64,000 bases of DNA from Methylococcus mesophilus (GTDB taxonomy: Bacteria; Pseudomonadota; Gammaproteobacteria; Methylococcales; Methylococcaceae): NCBI RefSeq assembly GCF_026247885.1, contig NZ_CP110921.1, forward strand, positions 3,603,501 through 3,667,500. Reading direction: 5' to 3'. The position numbers and the translations under genes were made by a program. Shown here in pieces: positions 56,601 through 64,000 of this stretch. The notes below the pieces were generated by a model. It was not told the DNA's origin. It did not search any database and worked only from the letters and a program-made list of their open reading frames with translations. Every line of letters starts with the position of its first letter. The stretch's first letter is position 1.

Positions 56601-56729
56601 TTTGATCTTGAGCTTGGTCGCGGCCACGGCGGCCTCGGGGGCCAGCGTGGCGGCCAGCATCAGCAGCAGGCCCGCGACAAGCGGGCCGCTGCGATGCAAT
56701 GATGGTGGTGCATGGCTTGTGGTAGTCAC
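53637..56729 (-). CDS. Secreted nine-haem cytochrome c with PKD-like domain (array member 4)
   Basis: A 1,030-residue paralogue closest to member 1 at its 5' end. GTG start at 56729 with GGAGG four bases before, the same arrangement as member 1 (MTTTSHAPPSLHRSGPLVAG). Signal peptide about 36 residues; beta domain (VDVYDINGRRLGSGQG); PKD-like domain (KYAWDFAGGAMG). Nine haem sites: CRECH, CSGCH, CLQCH, CYDCH, CGSCH, CGACH, CNVCH, CAACH, CDTCH. A His/Gly-rich insertion (GGGHDHGGHGGV) follows the first haem and may bind metal. The emrB-like gene lies upstream on the same strand, separated by a 257-bp insertion element. Confidence 0.88.
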   Translation of the reverse strand: MTTTSHAPPSLHRSGPLVAGLLLMLAATLAPEAAVAATKLKIKAAWSDKAATLTIKGSAKGNSGPVDVYDINGRRLGSGQGASFALALGRQDLGNVPCAVRIEAGGTEAVKLVKGAPKSCTGVPTCSITSPADGASLQIGVQSHFEATANSSDPTAQPLKYAWDFAGGAMGHPTELMAMPTFIRDNSHYRVRFSATDAKGRRCEDAVEVVVGSPPEGLPGKVSEQSAPKFGGELDGTKGDVVVMPFENWTYQGIADHDFQPNQELAFNPPLNMLNALAYRKDRLPVALDPAQIELRYSAASNPSDPAGAGSINSTSRNWNSADGANVEYILDGALQKTDIWDRVDRRGATNLASDYVSRYIAWQENWPTGSPEQTPARDEGYVIDPFKPFLDDNATTNFPAKGAQMPGSAKPYQANDPQAFAFYDPSTRALGAGYVPVTDVDDTGRVNPYPLMRVQAVDKSGNAVASTDGVMTTSRDHHCRECHAKGKIAANPNAGWTKDAFHYSAYGKAVDAGTCSGNGGGHDHGGHGGVLCNFAQPEFFDPAGNSLRDQEDAAMKNVYSLHDFYDGLNTLQQRLYGSGTNDQGQINNDGSIFCSGCHDSPTRHWPVGVVMWSDYFTMDESGTQYGNYGYYPNYTMTMHKFHGRLQRDPSNPDKILREAGGIPKLWDPTQGANPNTLFPVKTAGGDSQPMEENCLQCHAGQREQQYRDRMYTAGVTCYDCHGDMLAQGMAYEKSQVGADGNKYRVAYYDEPDCGSCHTGNGNDGGSGFFSAGVMKRAFDDGDRSATTRPPKTERFAVQPKDYGKMPVSQWVNDPSSPDGGHSVDLSFNINQRVYRDSKDKHGDVACGACHGPAHGVWPNADPSANDNVTALQLQGHTGTILECNVCHTADSFAKLEDLDGGQYSGDAKTGILGGPHNTHPIDDPYWWKQANGDVANSDGSNYGGWHNNYAKLPGANGEDQCAACHGSDHKGTRLSKTPVDRVFDFRGFDAKKLKKAGFKTKVVKVAAGTPIGCDTCHSLETGFKGSPGH

Positions 56730-56913
56730 GGTTCCTCCGTCGTATTTCTTGATTGTTGTTCCGCGGACGGCGAGCGGGGGCTCGTCGATGCGCTTGTGCA
56801 GCAATCAAGCCAGGAGGAAACTCTATGAGAATCAATGCCAATCTCACATCAGCGAAAAGCCATGTTGTGTGATATCACTCTTCTCTGAGTGAAACCGCGC
56901 ATCACGGCGTCTA

Positions 56914-57170
56914 GTAGATAGGTCCATCAATATAGTTATAAAAAAGGCCGAGCGACATTCCGGCTGGGAAGCCGGGATCCAGTGCCAAGGAGGGTGACGT
57001 CGATTCACATCCCTGTGCCTGGATTCCGCCACCAATCCGCCGGGAGCGGATTTGCACACGTGCGCAGCGTGCCGGGCAGGATAGCCCGGCATGAATCCAT
57101 GGCGGAATGACGAGGCTGTATTCAATATCGGGGTTCGCCAACTTGTATACGTTGTTATGGAACGATCTAC
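56914..57170. mobile_element. Non-coding 257-bp element with terminal inverted repeats (MITE-like)
   Basis: The ends are GTAGATAGGTCCAT and its near-complement ATGGAACGATCTAC (12 of 14 matching). Inside is a long imperfect palindrome (CATTCCGGCTGGG ... GGCGGAATGACG). The duplicated copy of this region upstream of cytochrome 1 (46380-46395) runs straight through without it, which fixes the insertion after the duplication or its loss from the copy. It fills most of the 495-base gap before cytochrome 4 and encodes nothing recognisable. Confidence 0.72.
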
Positions 57171-57224
57171 CGGATGCCGGTCTTTGGATGCGGACGAAGG
57201 CTTGGAACTGGCGGCGGCGCCAGC

Positions 57225-58775
57225 TCAGTGCGCGCAGGTGTCGCCGGCATCGCGGCTGACTTTTCTGACCAGCGGCATCAGGAGCAGCGAGGTGAAGAAC
57301 AACAACCCGAGCACGTGGAATACGTCGTTGACCGTCATGATCTGGGCTTCCCGCAGGGCCAGGCCATAGAGCTGCTTGAGCGCGGCGTCGGAGGGATCGG
57401 GGAGGTGGAGCAGGGCGGCGTGGCTTTCCAGCCGGGCGAGGAGCGCGTCGGCTTGCGGGGAGCCCGAAGTGACCGATTCGCGCAGGGCGGCGTAATGTTC
57501 CTTGTTCCAACGGATCATCAGGGTGTTGGTGACGGCGATACCGATGGCGCCGCCCAGATTCCGAGTGAGGTTGTAAAGTCCGCTGGCGTTCTTGACCTGG
57601 TTCTCGGGCAGAGTGCCCAGAGCCAGTGAGTTGATCGGCAGGAAAGCGAACATCAGGGCGAAACCTCGCAGGGCCTGGGGCCCGAAGAATTCCCAGTAGC
57701 CGGAGTCGTAGCTCAGGCTTCCGTTCAGCCATGAGCCCAGTCCGAAGAGGAAGAGGCCCAGCGCCAGCATCAGGCGCGAGTCCATCCGCTTGGCCAGGGG
57801 GCCCGCCACGAATGCCGAAATGAATTGGAAGAGGCCGGTGATCATGAGGTATTCGCCGATTTGCAGGCTGTTGAGCCGCTTGACCGATGAAAGATAGACC
57901 GGCGTCAGCGCGATCATGGTGTAGAGGCCGATGCCGATGATGAAACTGAACAGGCAGCCGACCGCGAAATTGGCGTCGCGGAACGCCCAGAGATCGACGA
58001 TGGGCGCATCGATGCGGAGTTCGCGATAGAACATTGCGCTGCCGGTGATCAGCGTCATGACGCTGAAAAACACGATTTCGCGGCTCTCGAACCAGTTGTT
58101 GCGTATGCCTTCCTCGAGCACGAATTGCAGACTGCCGAGAAAAAGTGCGATGTAAAGGATGCCGGCGAAATCGACGCGCCTGAGCAGCGCCCATTCAGGC
58201 TGGTCCACCTCCACCGTGAGCCAGGTCGAAAGGCAGACCAGTAGACCCGGCAGCAGATTGACCAGGAACAGGGCCTTCCATGACAGGATCTCGGTCAAAT
58301 AGCCGCCGAGTACGGGGCCGGCCGTGGGCGCCACCGTCACCACCATGCCGACCACGATCACCATCGCGGCTTGCTGGCGGGGTGGGAACAGGGTATAGAT
58401 CACGGCGAACAAGGTCGGGATCATGGCGCCGCCGAAGAAGCCCTGCAGGGCGCGGAACGCGATCATGGAGGGTAGATTCCAGGCCAGCGCGCAGCACAGG
58501 CTGGTCAGAGTGAAGCCGCCGCAGGACAGCGTGAACAGGATGCGGGTGGAAAGTGCCCGATTGAGCCAGCCGGACAGCGGAATGACGATGGCTTCGGCGA
58601 TGAGATAGGCGGTTTGCACCCAGGTGATTTCGTCGTGGGTGGCAGCCAGCCCGGCCTGGATTTGTTCCAGCGAGCTGGCGACGATTTGGATGTCGAGGAC
58701 CGCCATGAAGACCCCGAACACCATTCCGAAAAAGCCTATCCAGGCGCGGGCGGGGACGCTTTCGTCCGCTGTCAT
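57225..58775 (-). CDS. emrB: Drug efflux MFS transporter, EmrB/QacA (DHA2) family
   Basis: A 516-residue, 14-span transporter. Landmarks: FGVFMAVLDIQIVASSLEQI (motif D1 in helix 1), RALQGFFGGAMIPTLF (motif B), APTAGPVLGGYLTEILSWKALFLVNLLPG (motif C and loop) and RNLGGAIGIAVTNTLMIRW. ATG at 58775 is preferred over a TTG at 58784 that overlaps the adaptor stop. With the adaptor just upstream it should form an EmrAB-type pump; an outer-membrane partner is not in the locus. Its 3' end was duplicated next to cytochrome 1. Confidence 0.9.
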   Translation of the reverse strand: MTADESVPARAWIGFFGMVFGVFMAVLDIQIVASSLEQIQAGLAATHDEITWVQTAYLIAEAIVIPLSGWLNRALSTRILFTLSCGGFTLTSLCCALAWNLPSMIAFRALQGFFGGAMIPTLFAVIYTLFPPRQQAAMVIVVGMVVTVAPTAGPVLGGYLTEILSWKALFLVNLLPGLLVCLSTWLTVEVDQPEWALLRRVDFAGILYIALFLGSLQFVLEEGIRNNWFESREIVFFSVMTLITGSAMFYRELRIDAPIVDLWAFRDANFAVGCLFSFIIGIGLYTMIALTPVYLSSVKRLNSLQIGEYLMITGLFQFISAFVAGPLAKRMDSRLMLALGLFLFGLGSWLNGSLSYDSGYWEFFGPQALRGFALMFAFLPINSLALGTLPENQVKNASGLYNLTRNLGGAIGIAVTNTLMIRWNKEHYAALRESVTSGSPQADALLARLESHAALLHLPDPSDAALKQLYGLALREAQIMTVNDVFHVLGLLFFTSLLLMPLVRKVSRDAGDTCAH

Positions 58776-58780
58776 GGCGG

Positions 58781-59806
58781 TCAACGGACTTTGATTCGCA
58801 CCTGAACCGACAGGCCGGGTTTGAGCAGGCTGAGATCGGCCCCGGCGGCGAACGAAAGCTTGGCCGATACGCGCCGGACGATCTTGGTGAAGTTTCCGGT
58901 GGCGTTTTCCGGCGGGAGAATGCTGAATTCCGATCCGCTGGCCGGTGCCAGGCTGTCGACCACCGCCTCGAACGGCGCCGCGGGGTAGGCGTCCACGACG
59001 ATGTTTGCCGCCTGCCCGACCCGCATGTGTTCGATCTGGGTCTCCTTGAAATTGGCTTCTACGAACACTCCGTCCGCCGGGATGAGGTAGGCAAGTACGC
59101 TACCGGGCTGGAGCAGTTGCCCGATCTGGACGCTGCGATTTCCTACCGTGCCGTCGATGGGAGCGAGGATGCGGGTGTTTTCCAGGTCGATCTGGGCCAG
59201 TTCCAGACGGGCCTCGGCCTGTTGGAGCTGGGCCCGTTTTTCAGCGATCGTCGCGTCCAGGGCGATCAGGCGGATTTCGGCCTGATCCCGCGCCGAGTGG
59301 TTCTTGTCCAGCAGCGCCTTGGCCTGCTTGCAGTAGGTTTCCGCGGTGTCCAGCGACTGGGCCGAGGCCGCGCCGGCTTCGGCCAGGCGGTCGAGCCGTC
59401 TCAGGTCGCGTAGCGACCGTTCATGGTCGGCTGAAGCGGACGCGATATTGGCGTCCTCTTCGCGGACCCTGGCAGCCTGGGTCCGCTTCTCGGACTCCAG
59501 GGCCGTGATGCGCGCTGCCGTCGCAGCCACCTCGGCGCTGGCTTCGGCGACGCGCGCCTTGAATTCATGATCGTCTATCACCGCCAGGACGTCCCCTTTC
59601 TTCACCCGCTGATTGTCCTGGAGCAACACCTCTTTCACGTAGCCCGTTTCCTTGGAACTGAGCAGGATGAGGTGTGCCTTGAGGTAAGCGTTGTCGGTGG
59701 TTTCGTAGGGGCGTACGGCCTCGAGCCAGTACGCTGCGCCGCCCGTACTCAGGGATGCCAGGCCGACGAGGAGGAGCAGATGTCGCGGGGAGGTGGGCAG
59801 TCGCAT
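58781..59806 (-). CDS. emrA: HlyD-family adaptor protein, EmrA-like
   Basis: A 341-residue membrane-fusion protein with an N-terminal anchor (residues 8-27), the family start YETTDNAYLKAHLILLSSKETGYV (about residues 34-57), VKKGDVLAVIDDHEF, a long coiled coil (about residues 80-200) and the beta-barrel segment ILAPIDGTVGNRSVQIGQLL. It would link the EmrB-like transporter to an outer-membrane channel. The stop is five bases before the emrB ATG. Divergent from a TetR gene; a palindrome in the shared promoter (59846-59863) probably controls it. Confidence 0.88.
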   Translation of the reverse strand: MRLPTSPRHLLLLVGLASLSTGGAAYWLEAVRPYETTDNAYLKAHLILLSSKETGYVKEVLLQDNQRVKKGDVLAVIDDHEFKARVAEASAEVAATAARITALESEKRTQAARVREEDANIASASADHERSLRDLRRLDRLAEAGAASAQSLDTAETYCKQAKALLDKNHSARDQAEIRLIALDATIAEKRAQLQQAEARLELAQIDLENTRILAPIDGTVGNRSVQIGQLLQPGSVLAYLIPADGVFVEANFKETQIEHMRVGQAANIVVDAYPAAPFEAVVDSLAPASGSEFSILPPENATGNFTKIVRRVSAKLSFAAGADLSLLKPGLSVQVRIKVR

Positions 59807-59845
59807 CTTGTGCGTCTACTATTAAGCAGGCGGAATAAGAAAAAT

Positions 59846-59863
59846 GAACTGATACGTTCAGTT
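59846..59863. promoter_or_regulatory. Candidate TetR operator
   Basis: Perfect inverted repeat AACTGA-TACGT-TCAGTT (59847-59863) with an overlapping TGAAC-N6-GTTCA palindrome. It lies 40 bases before the emrA start and 56 before the TetR start, where binding would repress both. Confidence 0.6.
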
Positions 59864-59918
59864 TAGAATAATCACGAACCGACCCGGCCGCAAGCCGGCG
59901 CGATCTTTATGAGAGCCG

Positions 59919-60554
59919 ATGAACACCGTCCGATTTTCCAAACGCGAAAGCATCCTGCTGGCTGCCAAGCGGATTTTTCTCCTGCACGGCTACGCCGGCG
60001 CCAGCATGGAGGCCATCGCCGAAGCAGCGCCGGTGTCCAAGGCCACCCTGTACAGCCATTTCGAGGGTAAGCAGGATCTGTTCGCCGCGGTGATTTCGCT
60101 GCAGTGCGAGGCCCTGCTGAACACCTTGGCCAAGGCGCAGACCGAGGTGCGTGATCCTGTCGCCGCGCTTACCGCCATTGCACGCGCCTTCGTGGATCTG
60201 GTTTATTCGGAAGACGCCTTGACGCTTTACCGGGTGATCATCGGCGAGCAGCAACTCTTCCCGGAATTGGGCGCCCGCGTGTACCGGACCGGGCCCGAGC
60301 CGGTGCTCCGGAAGCTGTCGGCCTATCTCGAGGATCTGTCGGCCCAGAAAGTCCTGGCGATTCCGGACGTCGGCGTCTCGGCCCGGCTGTTTCTGGGAAT
60401 GCTGAAAGGCGACGAGCACTTCCGCTGCCTGCTCGGCCAGAAGGAAGGCCTCAGCGAAGACGAAAAAACTTCACTGGTCGGCGCGGCCGTCGATCTGTTT
60501 CTGCGGGGACACGGCTATGCGGATTCGCCTGTGCGCGATCGGGCCGGCTCTTAG
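59919..60554 (+). CDS. TetR-family repressor of the emrAB-like pump
   Basis: A 211-residue regulator. The N-terminal DNA-binding domain is clear: KRESILLAAKRIFLLHGYAGASMEAIAEAAPVSKATLYSHFEGKQDLFAAVI contains the tetracycline-repressor helix-turn-helix (about residues 9-60). The C-terminal domain, which binds the inducer, resembles the AefR/AcrR-like C-terminal family (YRVIIGEQQLFPELGARVY). It is divergent from the efflux pair with a palindromic operator between. The small unknown gene at 60575 follows after 20 bases. Confidence 0.88.
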   Translation: MNTVRFSKRESILLAAKRIFLLHGYAGASMEAIAEAAPVSKATLYSHFEGKQDLFAAVISLQCEALLNTLAKAQTEVRDPVAALTAIARAFVDLVYSEDALTLYRVIIGEQQLFPELGARVYRTGPEPVLRKLSAYLEDLSAQKVLAIPDVGVSARLFLGMLKGDEHFRCLLGQKEGLSEDEKTSLVGAAVDLFLRGHGYADSPVRDRAGS

Positions 60555-60574
60555 CCCGGAGGGGAGGTAAACGG

Positions 60575-60997
60575 ATGGCCTGGAAACAAAGTCTGGACCT
60601 GCATTTCCGCAAGCTGGCGCTGGAGGCCCAGGGTGCCCGGGCCGCCGAAGCGGAATATGGCAGGGAGTGCGACGCCTATTTTCGCGATGTCGTGGGGCCC
60701 GCCCTGGAAACCTTCGCCGGCGCCTTGAGCGAATACGGGCGCATGGGCGCGGTCGATCTGCGGCAGCGGTCCGCCGAACTGGCGGTCATCCACGACGGCG
60801 CGCCGGAATTCGCGTGGGCGATCGAGTCCCGTGTCGGCGCCGCCGGCTGGATGGTCTATCCGGTGGAGGTCTCCTGTACCAGGGGAAAGGCGAGCCGGAA
60901 ACCGGGCCGGTTCCGGAATCGGTATCCGAATGCCTCGTTCCTCCTGAACGAGATCACGTCGTCCTATCTCTCCTGCCTCAGCCGCCGGTCGGGTTAG
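60575..60997 (+). CDS. Hypothetical protein, 140 residues
   Basis: Soluble protein starting MAWKQSLDLHFRKLALEAQG, with a helical first half (EYGRECDAYFRDVVGPALETF) and a beta-rich second half (WAIESRVGAAGWMVYPVEVSC). Family not recognised; no signal peptide or catalytic motif seen. The ribosome site GGAGGGGAGG is strong. It is 20 bases after the TetR gene, so it is probably expressed with it, and is convergent with lspA, whose stop is 14 bases away. Confidence 0.65.
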   Translation: MAWKQSLDLHFRKLALEAQGARAAEAEYGRECDAYFRDVVGPALETFAGALSEYGRMGAVDLRQRSAELAVIHDGAPEFAWAIESRVGAAGWMVYPVEVSCTRGKASRKPGRFRNRYPNASFLLNEITSSYLSCLSRRSG

Positions 60998-61011
60998 CGT
61001 CCGCTTGAGAT

Positions 61012-61476
61012 TCAGGCGTTCACGCGGACCCGGAACGAATCGATCAGCAGCATGCCGATGCCGACGGTGATGGCCGAGTCGGCGACGTTGAACGCCGGCC
61101 AGTGCCAGTCGCCGTAGAACACGTCGAGAAAGTCGATGACGTAGCCATAGACGACCCGGTCCAGCAGGTTGCCGACCGCGCCGCCCAGCACCAGGGCCCA
61201 GGCGGCGGCTTCCCAGGTTTTCCGCCGGTCCATGGATTTGAGCCAGTACGTGATCAGCACCGTAGCGCCAACCGACAGTGCGATGAAGAACCAGCGCTGC
61301 CAGCCGCCGGCCTGGCTCAGGAAGCTGAACGCCGCGCCCTGGTTGCGCAGGTAGGTGAGCTGGAACACCGGCAGCAGCGGAATCGTCTCGTACAGCCGCA
61401 TCGAGGCGTCGACGATCTGCTTGCTGAGCTGGTCGAGGGCGAAGACCAGCACCGATAGCCAAAGCCATTTCAACAT
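61012..61476 (-). CDS. lspA: Prolipoprotein signal peptidase
   Basis: A 154-residue inner-membrane aspartic protease that removes signal peptides from lipoproteins. Four hydrophobic segments; catalytic Asp residues in GGAVGNLLDRVVYGYVIDFLD (Asp near 115) and FNVADSAITVGIG (Asp near 134). The ATG at 61476 starts MLKWLWLSVLVFALDQLSK, the normal N-terminus. It lies eight bases after the ileS stop, the ileS-lspA order found in most gammaproteobacteria. Confidence 0.95.
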   Translation of the reverse strand: MLKWLWLSVLVFALDQLSKQIVDASMRLYETIPLLPVFQLTYLRNQGAAFSFLSQAGGWQRWFFIALSVGATVLITYWLKSMDRRKTWEAAAWALVLGGAVGNLLDRVVYGYVIDFLDVFYGDWHWPAFNVADSAITVGIGMLLIDSFRVRVNA

Positions 61477-61484
61477 GGACGACC

Positions 61485-64000
61485 TCAGCCGAACGAGCGG
61501 GATTCGCCGGTGCCGGCGACGTTTTCCACGCAGCGGCCGCACAGTTCCGGGTGGTCCGGGTCCGAGCCGACGTCGTGGCGGTGATGCCAGCAGCGCACGC
61601 ACTTGGGTTTGTCGGAGGCGGTGAGCTTCAATTCCAGGCCGGGCACTTCGGTCGGCAGGGTGCCGGCACCGGCTTCCGCCGCCGGTTTAACCGTGGCATA
61701 GGAGGTCAGCAGCACGAAGCGCAGGTCCTCGCCCACGCTGTTCAGGCGCTCGAACAAGGCGGCGTCGCAGAACAGCTCGACCTCGGCATCGAGCGAGGAG
61801 CCGATTTCGCCGCGGACCCGCAGGATTTCCAGCTCCTTGCTGACGGCCTCGCGGATCTTCAAGAGCTGCTCCCAGAACGGCCGATCGAAGCGGCTGTCCG
61901 TATCCAGCGCGAACAGGCCGTCGTACCAGGCCGACAGAAACACCGACTCCTCGCGTTGGCCGGGCAGGTACTGCCAGATTTCCTCGGCGGTGAAGCTCAG
62001 GATGGGGCTGAGCCAGCGCACCATGGCTTCGGCGATGTGGTACATCGCGGTCTGGCCGGAGCGGCGCGGCAGGCTGTCGGTCTTGCAGGTGTATTGCCGA
62101 TCCTTGAGTACGTCCAGGTAGAAGCTGCCCAGGTCCACCGAGCAGAAATGGTGGGCCTTCTGGAAGATGGTGTTGAACTGGTAGGTCTCGTAGGCTTCGA
62201 TTACGTCCCGCTGGATCGCCAGGGCGCGGTCCACCGCCCAGCGGTCCAGCGCCAGCATGTCTTTCGGCTCGACGAGGTGCCGGGCGGGGTCGAAGCCGTC
62301 GAGATTGGCCAGCAGGTAGCGGGCGGTGTTGCGCAGGCGCCGGTAGACGTCCGAGATGCGCTTGAGGATCTCGTCGGATACCGTCATCTCGCTGCGGTAG
62401 TCGGTCGCCGCCACCCACAGCCGCAGCACGTCGGCGCCCAGGGTCTGCATGACCTTCTGCGGTGCCACCACGTTGCCGCGCGACTTTGACATCTTCTTGC
62501 CTTCGGCATCCACCGTGAAGCCGTGGGTCAGCACCGCCTTGTAGGGCGCCTCGCCGCTCATCGCGACCGAGGTCATGAGCGAGGACTGGAACCAGCCGCG
62601 ATGCTGGTCCGAGCCTTCCAGGTAAAGATCGGCGGGGACAGCCAGGCCGGCGTCTTGTTCTAGCACCGCGTGATGGGTAACGCCGGAATCGAACCAGACG
62701 TCCAGGGTGTCGCCGATCTTGCCGTACCGGTCCGCTTCCGCGCCCAGCAGTTCGGCCGGGTCCAGATCGAACCAGGCGTCGATGCCACGGGTCTCGATCT
62801 TCTTTGCGACTTCTTCGATCAGCCGGTCGGTGTCGGGATGCAGCGCGCCGGTTTCCTTGTGGACGAACAGCGGGATCGGCACGCCCCAGTTGCGCTGGCG
62901 CGAGATGCACCAGTCCGGGCGGTTGCCGACCATGGCCTCGATGCGGGCCTGCCCCCAGTCCGGCACCCATTGCACCTGGCCGATGGCCTCCAGGGCCTGG
63001 CGGCGCAGCTCGCCCTTGTCCATGGCAATGAACCACTGCGGCGTGGCGCGGAAGATGACCGGCGTCTTGTGGCGCCAGCAATGCGGATAGCTGTGCTCGA
63101 TGCGCGCCTCGTGCAGCAGGGCGCCCCGCTCCTTGAGCACCTCGATCACGTGGCCGTTGGCGCTCAGCACGTGTTCGCCGGCGAACAGCTCGGTGTTCGG
63201 GAGGAAGCGGCCGTCGTCGCCGACCGGATTGTCCACGGCCAGACCGTAGCGCTGGCCGACGGCGTAGTCCTCCTGGCCATGGCCGGGGGCGGTGTGCACC
63301 GCGCCGGTGCCGGCGTCCAGGGTCACGTGGTCGCCCAGGATCACCGGGACGATGCGGTCGTAGAACGGATGCCGGAGTTGCACGCCTTCCAGCTCCGCGC
63401 CCTTGCAGTAGCCGATGACGCGGTAATCCTCCACACCGCAGCGCAGCATCACGTCCTTCATCAGCGCATCCGCCAGCACCAGCCGCTCCTTCGTGTCCGT
63501 GCGCTGGGCCACCACGTAGTCCAGCTCGGGGTTGAGCGCCACTGCTTGGTTGGCGGGCAGGGTCCAGGGTGTCGTGGTCCAGATCACGACCGACAGGGGG
63601 CCTTCGCCGAGTGCGCCGTCGGCGGTATGGAACCGCGCCATCAGGCCGAATTCGTCGACCACGGCGAAACGCACGTCGATCGCCGGCGAATGCTTGTTCT
63701 CGTATTCCACCTCGGCTTCGGCCAGGGCCGAGCCGCAGTCGATGCACCAGTGCACCGGCTTGGCACCCTTGACCAGATGGCCGCGCGAGGAGATCCGGCC
63801 GAGCGCCCGGACGATGTTCGCCTCGAAGCGGAAATCCATGGTCAGGTACGGATTTTCCCAGTCGCCCAGCACGCCGAGCCGGACGAATTCGCGGCGCTGG
63901 ATGTCGACCTGGGCGGCGGCGTATTCCCGGCAGGCTTTGCGGAACTCGGCGGGGCTGACCTTGTGGCCGGCCTTGCCGATCTTCTTCTCGACCATCAGCT
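61485..64000 (-). CDS. ileS: Isoleucyl-tRNA synthetase, 5' end outside the window
   Basis: The last 838 or so residues of a class Ia synthetase. Visible: the editing domain ([22 protein letters not shown]), the [13 protein letters not shown] segment, the signature KKMSKSRGN, and the C-terminal zinc site CVRCWHHR ... CGRCVENV. The HIGH motif must lie upstream of the window edge. The frame is open to base 64000, and the first Met seen (63995) is internal. Followed by lspA after eight bases. Confidence 0.95.
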   Translation of the reverse strand, partial: LMVEKKIGKAGHKVSPAEFRKACREYAAAQVDIQRREFVRLGVLGDWENPYLTMDFRFEANIVRALGRISSRGHLVKGAKPVHWCIDCGSALAEAEVEYENKHSPAIDVRFAVVDEFGLMARFHTADGALGEGPLSVVIWTTTPWTLPANQAVALNPELDYVVAQRTDTKERLVLADALMKDVMLRCGVEDYRVIGYCKGAELEGVQLRHPFYDRIVPVILGDHVTLDAGTGAVHTAPGHGQEDYAVGQRYGLAVDNPVGDDGRFLPNTELFAGEHVLSANGHVIEVLKERGALLHEARIEHSYPHCWRHKTPVIFRATPQWFIAMDKGELRRQALEAIGQVQWVPDWGQARIEAMVGNRPDWCISRQRNWGVPIPLFVHKETGALHPDTDRLIEEVAKKIETRGIDAWFDLDPAELLGAEADRYGKIGDTLDVWFDSGVTHHAVLEQDAGLAVPADLYLEGSDQHRGWFQSSLMTSVAMSGEAPYKAVLTHGFTVDAEGKKMSKSRGNVVAPQKVMQTLGADVLRLWVAATDYRSEMTVSDEILKRISDVYRRLRNTARYLLANLDGFDPARHLVEPKDMLALDRWAVDRALAIQRDVIEAYETYQFNTIFQKAHHFCSVDLGSFYLDVLKDRQYTCKTDSLPRRSGQTAMYHIAEAMVRWLSPILSFTAEEIWQYLPGQREESVFLSAWYDGLFALDTDSRFDRPFWEQLLKIREAVSKELEILRVRGEIGSSLDAEVELFCDAALFERLNSVGEDLRFVLLTSYATVKPAAEAGAGTLPTEVPGLELKLTASDKPKCVRCWHHRHDVGSDPDHPELCGRCVENVAGTGESRSFG

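Overview
The window is high-GC, densely coded bacterial chromosome and reads as a gammaproteobacterium. The gene content (ilvB-ilvH-ilvC-pssA-leuA in one run, metR/metE, sulfone and sulfonate utilisation, Cus-type metal efflux, very large multihaem cytochromes) fits a methanotroph of the Methylococcus type. No methane-oxidation gene lies in the window, so the genus is an inference. No tRNA, rRNA or CRISPR array was recognised.

Layout. (1) 1-10486: organosulfur acquisition locus: the end of an outer-membrane barrel protein, an FMN reductase, two acyl-CoA-dehydrogenase-like flavoproteins, an OsmC protein, a dimethylsulfone monooxygenase (sfnG), ribBA, a sulfonate binding protein, an SsuD-type monooxygenase, an SsuC permease and a sigma-54 activator. 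The reductase and ribBA would feed reduced FMN to the two monooxygenases. No ABC ATPase is present. (2) 10582-19997: mixed genes (methyltransferase-like membrane protein, two unknowns, a CPA1 antiporter, YqiA esterase, an ATP-grasp protein, hemerythrin, a class II amidotransferase, an AT-richer orphan built from an internal duplication, a small membrane protein and a CpxP-like protein). (3) 20309-22409: CpxR/CpxA-like two-component pair. (4) 22390-29558, minus strand: ilvB-ilvH-ilvC-pssA, then leuA-udg-rimI with a candidate leader peptide before leuA. (5) 29739-33087: a Fur-box-controlled pair of small proteins, an ArsI-like lyase, an AT-rich PfpI/GlxA pair and an hsdR remnant. (6) 33081-39320: CusCBA-type metal efflux operon. 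(7) 39458-42785: metR and metE, divergent. (8) 42961-56729: four tandem paralogous secreted nine-haem cytochromes c with N-terminal PKD-like domains. (9) 57225-60997: EmrAB-type efflux pair with a divergent TetR gene and an unknown small protein. (10) 61012-64000: lspA and the 3' part of ileS.

The most striking feature is the nonahaem cytochrome array, 36 CxxCH motifs in about 14 kb. Its flanks record how it grew: a broken copy of the 3' end of the neighbouring emrB-like gene lies between cytochromes 1 and 2 and abuts the terminator of cytochrome 2. The same region upstream of cytochrome 4 carries a 257-bp element with terminal inverted repeats that is missing from the duplicated copy. Other points to check are a -35/-10 promoter overlapping a 16/19 Fur box before two uncharacterised small proteins, a CpxR-like box before the CpxP-like gene, a 35-bp duplication that made a ghost start ahead of ssuA, and an interspersed repeat translated inside the uracil-DNA glycosylase gene.
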